Source: Deferribacteres bacterium
GTDB lineage: Bacteria; Nitrospirota; Thermodesulfovibrionia; UBA6902
Reading direction: 5' to 3'
Assembly: GCA_013152795.1 (NCBI GenBank)
Contig: JAADFS010000049.1
Location: 1 to 7,827 of the forward strand
Length of the DNA: 7,827 bases
Below, piece by piece: positions 4,356 through 7,827 of the stretch; position 1 is the first letter of the stretch, and the number at the start of each line of letters is the position of its first letter. Position numbers and translations under genes: made by a program. The notes under the pieces are model-generated. The model was not told the origin of the DNA and ran no database searches. It saw only the letters and a list, made by a program, of their open reading frames with translations.

Positions 4356-7076
4356 ATGTTAAAGGTCAAAGATGCTCGCTTAATCCAGCCGCTTAATTTC
4401 TTAAACCCCATATTGCCTCTTTTAGTGATTGTGATTTTTCCGGCGATATTTTTATCAGCTTTTCCGGTTAAAACAGGCGAGGCGGCGGAGATAAGAGACG
4501 CAGCCGCTGGCGATTACGATGTATACATCTCCAGGCCAAGGTATGCACTGCAGTGCTGTCTCGGCCATACCGGGGGGACAACGGTTGGTGATGTAAATGG
4601 TGACGGGACCAATGATTTAATCGTCTCGTCAATAGCTGAAAAAATAGTAAGGGATGAATATTATCTGCCCTGGGACCGTGATGAGTGGACAAAAGAAGAT
4701 GCACTTTCCATGTGGAGCGTGGTTAATGGAACGCCTCCGGTTGCAAGCCCTGACAGCATAGCGGGAGGCACCAGTATCAGCACCACGCGAACAGCCGCCG
4801 GATCACTGTCCATGAAACTGAAATTCACCAAGGCCATTTCTCTGGATCCCGCAGCGGATGCCCTGCATTTGCAGATTTATGCCGGAGACAGCAATGAACG
4901 CCTTGCTGCGATAATAATACTCGCGCCTGACTGGAATAATCGCTTTGAGTATGCCTATACCGATGCCTATAATCCTGGCCTGCAGTTAAACGACGCGGGC
5001 TGGACGCCAATCGATCTGCCGTTATCGGATTTTGTCCCCATAAGTTCCACTGACCAGAATCCTGACTGGAATAATGTAACCGAGGTTGTTATATCTTTCT
5101 TGAACGAGGTGAGTTCCACCGGTGAGATTAGGATTGATCAACTGTACTTTGACCATTTCACCAGCAAGGTTTTTATCCCTGCCGGTGCGGTCTATATGTT
5201 CTACGGTGGTTTAAAAGGCGGAACACTGTCGGTTTATGATGATGCAGATGTCACCATTAAAGGCGTTGATGCCATTCCGGTTATTGACAGCAAAACAGGG
5301 GAGCTCATATACAAAAGGGACCTGACAGGGGAATACATAGCCACCGGTGATCTGAACAACGACGGCTATGCCGATATTATAATAGGCACGACAAAGGATG
5401 ACGGGCCGGACAATGAGAGGGAGGATTGCGGTGCGGTCAGTGTTATATTCGGCAGTAACTCCCTCCCCTCTGTTATAGACCTGAAAAGGGATCGGGCGGA
5501 TTTTATAGTTTACGGGGCTGATGCCGGAGACAACCTGGGTATATCGGTCATTGCCTCTGATATCAATGCCGACGGCTATGCCGACCTGATAGCGGCGGCC
5601 TCCGGCGGTGACGGTGTGGACAATGAAGGTGACTTGAACGGAGAGATACATATAGTGCTGGGTTCGCCTCAGTTTCAGGATGTCCTGGATTTAAGCACAA
5701 CCAGGGCGGATATTTCCATTTATGGTGGTAAACCGTATGATAAACTCGGAACCCAGGGCTCACTCGGCACGGGTGATATCTTTAATGACGGACAGGTGGA
5801 TCTCATAATCGGGGTGTGGGGCGGAGAGAAAGACCCGGACAGGCGTAATGCCGGTGAGATTGTGATTATAAACAACATCAGTGATTACAAGGGAAAGACA
5901 ATAGACCTGGCCTCGTTGCCTTCTGACGCCGCGGTCATTTACGGTGCCGAGGAAGGTGACCGTTTAAGCAGGCTTGCCATAGGAGATGTCAACAGCGACG
6001 GTATTGATGACATTATCGCGAGCGCGGCATACGCCGACGGGCCGGACAATCTCAGGAACGAGGCCGGAGAGGTCTACATATTCTTCGGCTCCCCGTCATT
6101 TCCCCGGGAGATTGATCTTAATACAACGGCCCCCGATGTAAGGATTACAGGGGCCGATGCCGGCGATTATATAGAAGGTTATCATAACTTCAAGGATCAC
6201 AAGGACATTCCTGATCATCTGGGCCTGAGAGTTTATGCCGCTGATATCAATAATGACGGCATGGATGATGTGCTAATGATCGCCTTGGGGGGTGACGGTG
6301 AGGACAACCTGAAGCTGGATGCAGGGGATGCATATGTATTTTTCGGAAGATCCTCCTGGCCCGCGACAATAGACCTGAAAACGGATTTGCCTGATATAAC
6401 CGTCTACGGTGCTGATAAGGACGACGGCCTGAGGGACATTTTCGGAGGCGATATCAACGCCGACGGCATTGATGACCTGATTATCGGTTACAGGTGGGGA
6501 GACGGCCCGGAGCCGGGATATCCATATGCAGGAGATATAATCGCCTTCTACGGCGGCTTCGGCTCTCCGGGCAACTACCGGCCCGAGGCGCCTCAACTCG
6601 TCTCTCCCGAGGACGGCGCCACAGGTCTGGATACAACCGTTGAGTTTGTATGGAAAAAGAGCACGGACCCTGATGGGGATCCCGTCACGTACAGCCTTCA
6701 TGTGTGTGAAGACGGCGGTTTTACAACAGGCTGTATCAGCAGGGAGAATATTTCCTCCACCGGAAACAGAGGCATCTATTATGCTGGAGGCGGTTCAGGG
6801 CTCCTGCTGTTCGGGATGATCTTTGCAGGCGGCGCTTTAAAAGGCAAAAGAAGGACAGCACTGTTGCTGGTGATAATCATGATAAGCGCTTCAGTGCTGG
6901 TTTCATGCGGCAGTGGAGGCGGCGGCCACGGGGGCGGCAATCCTGATAACAGCGATCAGCTTACTCAGACTGTATCAGGGCTAAAGGCAGGGACCACGTA
7001 CTACTGGAAGGTGGTTGCGGACGACGGAAGGGGAGCTGCAACCGCCAGCAGTGTAAGAAACTTTACTACGCGGTAG
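4356..7076 (+). CDS. Secreted FG-GAP beta-propeller protein with interrupted Fn3 domain
   Basis: The product has 906 residues. It begins with a signal peptide: a 15-residue start, a hydrophobic core at about 16-37, and probable cleavage near GEAA (41-44). Seven FG-GAP repeats follow, with Ca-binding loops starting at 79, 332, 402, 474, 544, 630 and 699 (for example DVNGDGTND and DINADGIDD). They fit an integrin-alpha-like seven-bladed propeller. Spacing is about 70-86 residues except for the first interval (253), where a beta-rich segment (~105-270) of unknown family is inserted, resembling a carbohydrate-binding sandwich. A fibronectin-III-like domain spans ~744-906 (SLHV...C early, GLKAGTTYYWKVVADDGRG late). 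It is interrupted at ~803-867 by a hydrophobic stretch (812-830), KGKRR, a second hydrophobic stretch (834-850) and a lipobox LVSC (848-851). The protein is probably exported and membrane-tethered. Its ligand is unknown; adhesion is a guess from the family. The neighbouring genes do not clarify its role. Confidence 0.88.
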   Translation: MLKVKDARLIQPLNFLNPILPLLVIVIFPAIFLSAFPVKTGEAAEIRDAAAGDYDVYISRPRYALQCCLGHTGGTTVGDVNGDGTNDLIVSSIAEKIVRDEYYLPWDRDEWTKEDALSMWSVVNGTPPVASPDSIAGGTSISTTRTAAGSLSMKLKFTKAISLDPAADALHLQIYAGDSNERLAAIIILAPDWNNRFEYAYTDAYNPGLQLNDAGWTPIDLPLSDFVPISSTDQNPDWNNVTEVVISFLNEVSSTGEIRIDQLYFDHFTSKVFIPAGAVYMFYGGLKGGTLSVYDDADVTIKGVDAIPVIDSKTGELIYKRDLTGEYIATGDLNNDGYADIIIGTTKDDGPDNEREDCGAVSVIFGSNSLPSVIDLKRDRADFIVYGADAGDNLGISVIASDINADGYADLIAAASGGDGVDNEGDLNGEIHIVLGSPQFQDVLDLSTTRADISIYGGKPYDKLGTQGSLGTGDIFNDGQVDLIIGVWGGEKDPDRRNAGEIVIINNISDYKGKTIDLASLPSDAAVIYGAEEGDRLSRLAIGDVNSDGIDDIIASAAYADGPDNLRNEAGEVYIFFGSPSFPREIDLNTTAPDVRITGADAGDYIEGYHNFKDHKDIPDHLGLRVYAADINNDGMDDVLMIALGGDGEDNLKLDAGDAYVFFGRSSWPATIDLKTDLPDITVYGADKDDGLRDIFGGDINADGIDDLIIGYRWGDGPEPGYPYAGDIIAFYGGFGSPGNYRPEAPQLVSPEDGATGLDTTVEFVWKKSTDPDGDPVTYSLHVCEDGGFTTGCISRENISSTGNRGIYYAGGGSGLLLFGMIFAGGALKGKRRTALLLVIIMISASVLVSCGSGGGGHGGGNPDNSDQLTQTVSGLKAGTTYYWKVVADDGRGAATASSVRNFTTR

Positions 7077-7081
7077 ATAGA

Positions 7082-7179
7082 CTTTACCTTAATGTTGCAT
7101 AAATGGCAGGAGAGCCTGCCGTAAAACCTTCAGGCTCACCTGCCCGCAGGCGATGTTTTTATGCCACTGTAAGGTAAAG
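7082..7179. repeat. Complete 98-bp MITE-like element
   Basis: This is the best copy of the dispersed family, starting six bases after the FG-GAP stop codon. The 22-bp ends (7082-7103 and 7158-7179) are inverted. CTTTACCTTA and GCATAAA match perfectly, with five bases between them that mostly differ, giving 19 of 22 matches. Inside lies a perfect hairpin GGCAGG (7105-7110), AGAG, CCTGCC (7115-7120), then a smaller one, CCTGC-CC-GCAGG (7140-7151). There is no coding capacity and no obvious target-site duplication. It is too short to encode a transposase, so it would be mobilised in trans if it is mobile. After a stop codon the hairpins could also protect the mRNA 3' end. Confidence 0.8.
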
Positions 7180-7238
7180 CGATGGAATTTTAACAGGATA
7201 AGGGTGCAGTTGTCAGGATGCAGAATGAAACAAGTCCC

Positions 7239-7268
7239 CCTTCCCCTCGGGATGGGGTTAGGGGAAGG
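7239..7268. repeat. REP-like inverted repeat
   Basis: CCTTCCCCT (7239-7247) and AGGGGAAGG (7260-7268) are perfect 9-bp arms with a 12-base loop containing GGGATGGGG. The following GTGTAGAGTGAGG resembles the tail of widespread C-rich or G-rich intergenic palindromes of the kind CCCCTCTCCC. It is a different family from the GCATAAA element. There is no T-run, so it is not a typical terminator. Confidence 0.5.
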
Positions 7269-7307
7269 TGTAGAGTGAGGATTTTGTAAAGGGAAACTGG
7301 TAAGTAA

Positions 7308-7347
7308 TTGTGAAGGTTTTTTACAAATTATATATAATAAGGTATAC
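7308..7347 (+). promoter_or_regulatory. AT-rich candidate promoter for the Wza-like gene
   Basis: TTGTGA (7308-7313) is followed by TATATAAT (7331-7338), giving a -35/-10 spacing of 17 to 19 depending on the hexamer chosen. A second -10-like TATACT lies at 7342-7347. This is the most promoter-like stretch in the 552-bp gap. If used, it gives a leader of about 280 nt that contains two further repeat fragments. Low information content keeps this tentative. Confidence 0.35.
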
Positions 7348-7383
7348 TTATCACTATATAACAATGGCGTGTTCATAAGTATC

Positions 7384-7434
7384 AACCTTAATGTTGCATA
7401 AACGGACAGGCGATGTTTTTTTAAGTGTAAGGTT
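7384..7434. repeat. Dispersed element, internally deleted copy
   Basis: The left end AACCTTAATGTTGCATAAAC (7384-7403) is near-identical to the other copies. The right part has CAGGCGATGTTTTT (7407-7420) and ends TAAGGTT (7428-7434), matching the complete copy's right end. The GC hairpin between them is missing, leaving 51 bp. The open frame 7391-7573 on the plus strand is built from this repeat and is not a credible gene. Confidence 0.7.
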
Positions 7435-7477
7435 AACGGGGAGTGAGGTTCAGAGGTTTAAAGGAATGCTGCTATAC

Positions 7478-7495
7478 TGTTATGCAACTGCAAGG
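7478..7495. repeat. Degenerate fragment of the dispersed element
   Basis: TGTTATGCAACTGCAAGG matches the right end of the complete copy at 15 of 18 positions. It points the right way to pair with the left end at 7384, so the two may bound a longer composite of about 112 bp. From 7499 to 7613, up to the ribosome binding site of the next gene, I see nothing recognisable. Confidence 0.45.
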
Positions 7496-7628
7496 CTAAG
7501 CTGGTTGCTTGACCCTCCGGCCTTTCGTATTATTTTGATACAGGTTTTTGGCTGGTTTCCTTATCAGCCATAATTCAGACAGTTTCCCAACCAAAGGGAA
7601 AGAATCAAAGATCAGGGAGAAAGAAGAG

Positions 7629-7827
7629 ATGAACGGAAGAGAAATACTGAAAGGGGCGGTATTTGCGATATTGACAGTAATAATGTGTGCAGGAGTAGTA
7701 TTAGGAGCGGATGAAGGGGGCAAGGGAGACAGTGGGGATGCGTACAGGGTAGGGATAAGCGATGTAATAGACATAAGGGTAATGGATCATCCTGATCTGA
7801 GGACAGTGGCGTCAGTGGCATCGGACG
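7629..7827 (+). CDS. Polysaccharide biosynthesis/export protein (Wza-like), start only
   Basis: The visible 66 residues begin with a signal peptide: MNGREILK, a hydrophobic core at about 9-26, and likely cleavage around VLGA (24-27). A Gly/Asp-rich linker follows, then YRVGISDVIDIRVMDHPDL, the typical opening of the Poly_export domain of outer-membrane polysaccharide translocation proteins (Wza/GfcE family). The signal-core cysteine (Cys20, after VIM) does not form a proper lipobox, so a type I signal is more likely than a lipoprotein. The ATG at 7629 is preceded by AGGGAG (7614-7619) with a nine-base spacer. Family members secrete capsule or exopolysaccharide across the outer membrane and often head an EPS operon; that operon would lie beyond the window. 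The coding strand is strikingly rich in G and poor in C compared with the neighbouring genes. Family confidence is high; the specific pathway is unknown. Confidence 0.87.
   Translation, partial: MNGREILKGAVFAILTVIMCAGVVLGADEGGKGDSGDAYRVGISDVIDIRVMDHPDLRTVASVASD

Noticed and set aside
607..7498. CRISPR array
   Set aside because: Repeat copies are in separate gaps, irregularly spaced and of variable length. There are no regular spacers and no cas genes.
7391..7573. 60-codon plus-strand frame in the FG-GAP/Wza gap
   Set aside because: It starts inside a repeat end (TTGCATAAA read as codons), lacks a Shine-Dalgarno and shows no family features.

Overview
The window looks like chromosomal DNA from a Gram-negative bacterium with an outer membrane. 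The base composition is roughly balanced and the genes use many AGG (Arg) and ATA (Ile) codons. With the FG-GAP surface protein and the Wza-type export protein, this is compatible with Nitrospirota or a deltaproteobacterial-type lineage. The phylum is inference only, because no marker gene is present.

Left part (1-4016, all minus strand): a tryptophan-biosynthesis cluster transcribed right to left as trpF, a phospholipase-D/cardiolipin-synthase-like gene, trpB and trpA (cut by the window edge). trpF and the PLD gene overlap by a few bases. trpB is set apart by 175 bp that carry a good extended -10 promoter, and trpA by a further 238 bp. TrpF makes CdRP from phosphoribosylanthranilate; TrpA and TrpB form the tryptophan synthase complex. 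trpE, trpG, trpD and trpC are not in view.

Middle (4017-7076): a divergent intergenic region with two inverted repeats and a copy of a dispersed repeat, followed on the plus strand by a 906-residue secreted protein. This protein has seven FG-GAP calcium-loop repeats, consistent with a seven-bladed propeller. A beta-rich segment is inserted in the first repeat. The C-terminal fibronectin-III-like domain is itself interrupted by two hydrophobic segments, a basic KGKRR turn and a perfect internal lipobox.

Right part (7077-7827): 552 bp of non-coding DNA packed with repeats, then the start of a plus-strand gene for a polysaccharide biosynthesis/export (Wza-like) outer-membrane protein. It may open an exopolysaccharide locus.

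The most striking non-coding feature is a small inverted-repeat element family. Its end motif reads ACCTTAATGTTGCATAAA. One or more copies or fragments sit in every non-overlapping intergenic gap of the window (trpA/trpB, trpB/PLD, trpF/FG-GAP, FG-GAP/Wza). The clearest copy is 98 bp (7082-7179), with 22-bp terminal inverted repeats and an internal GC-rich hairpin. The same hairpin recurs at 4192-4207 with a compensatory base-pair change.
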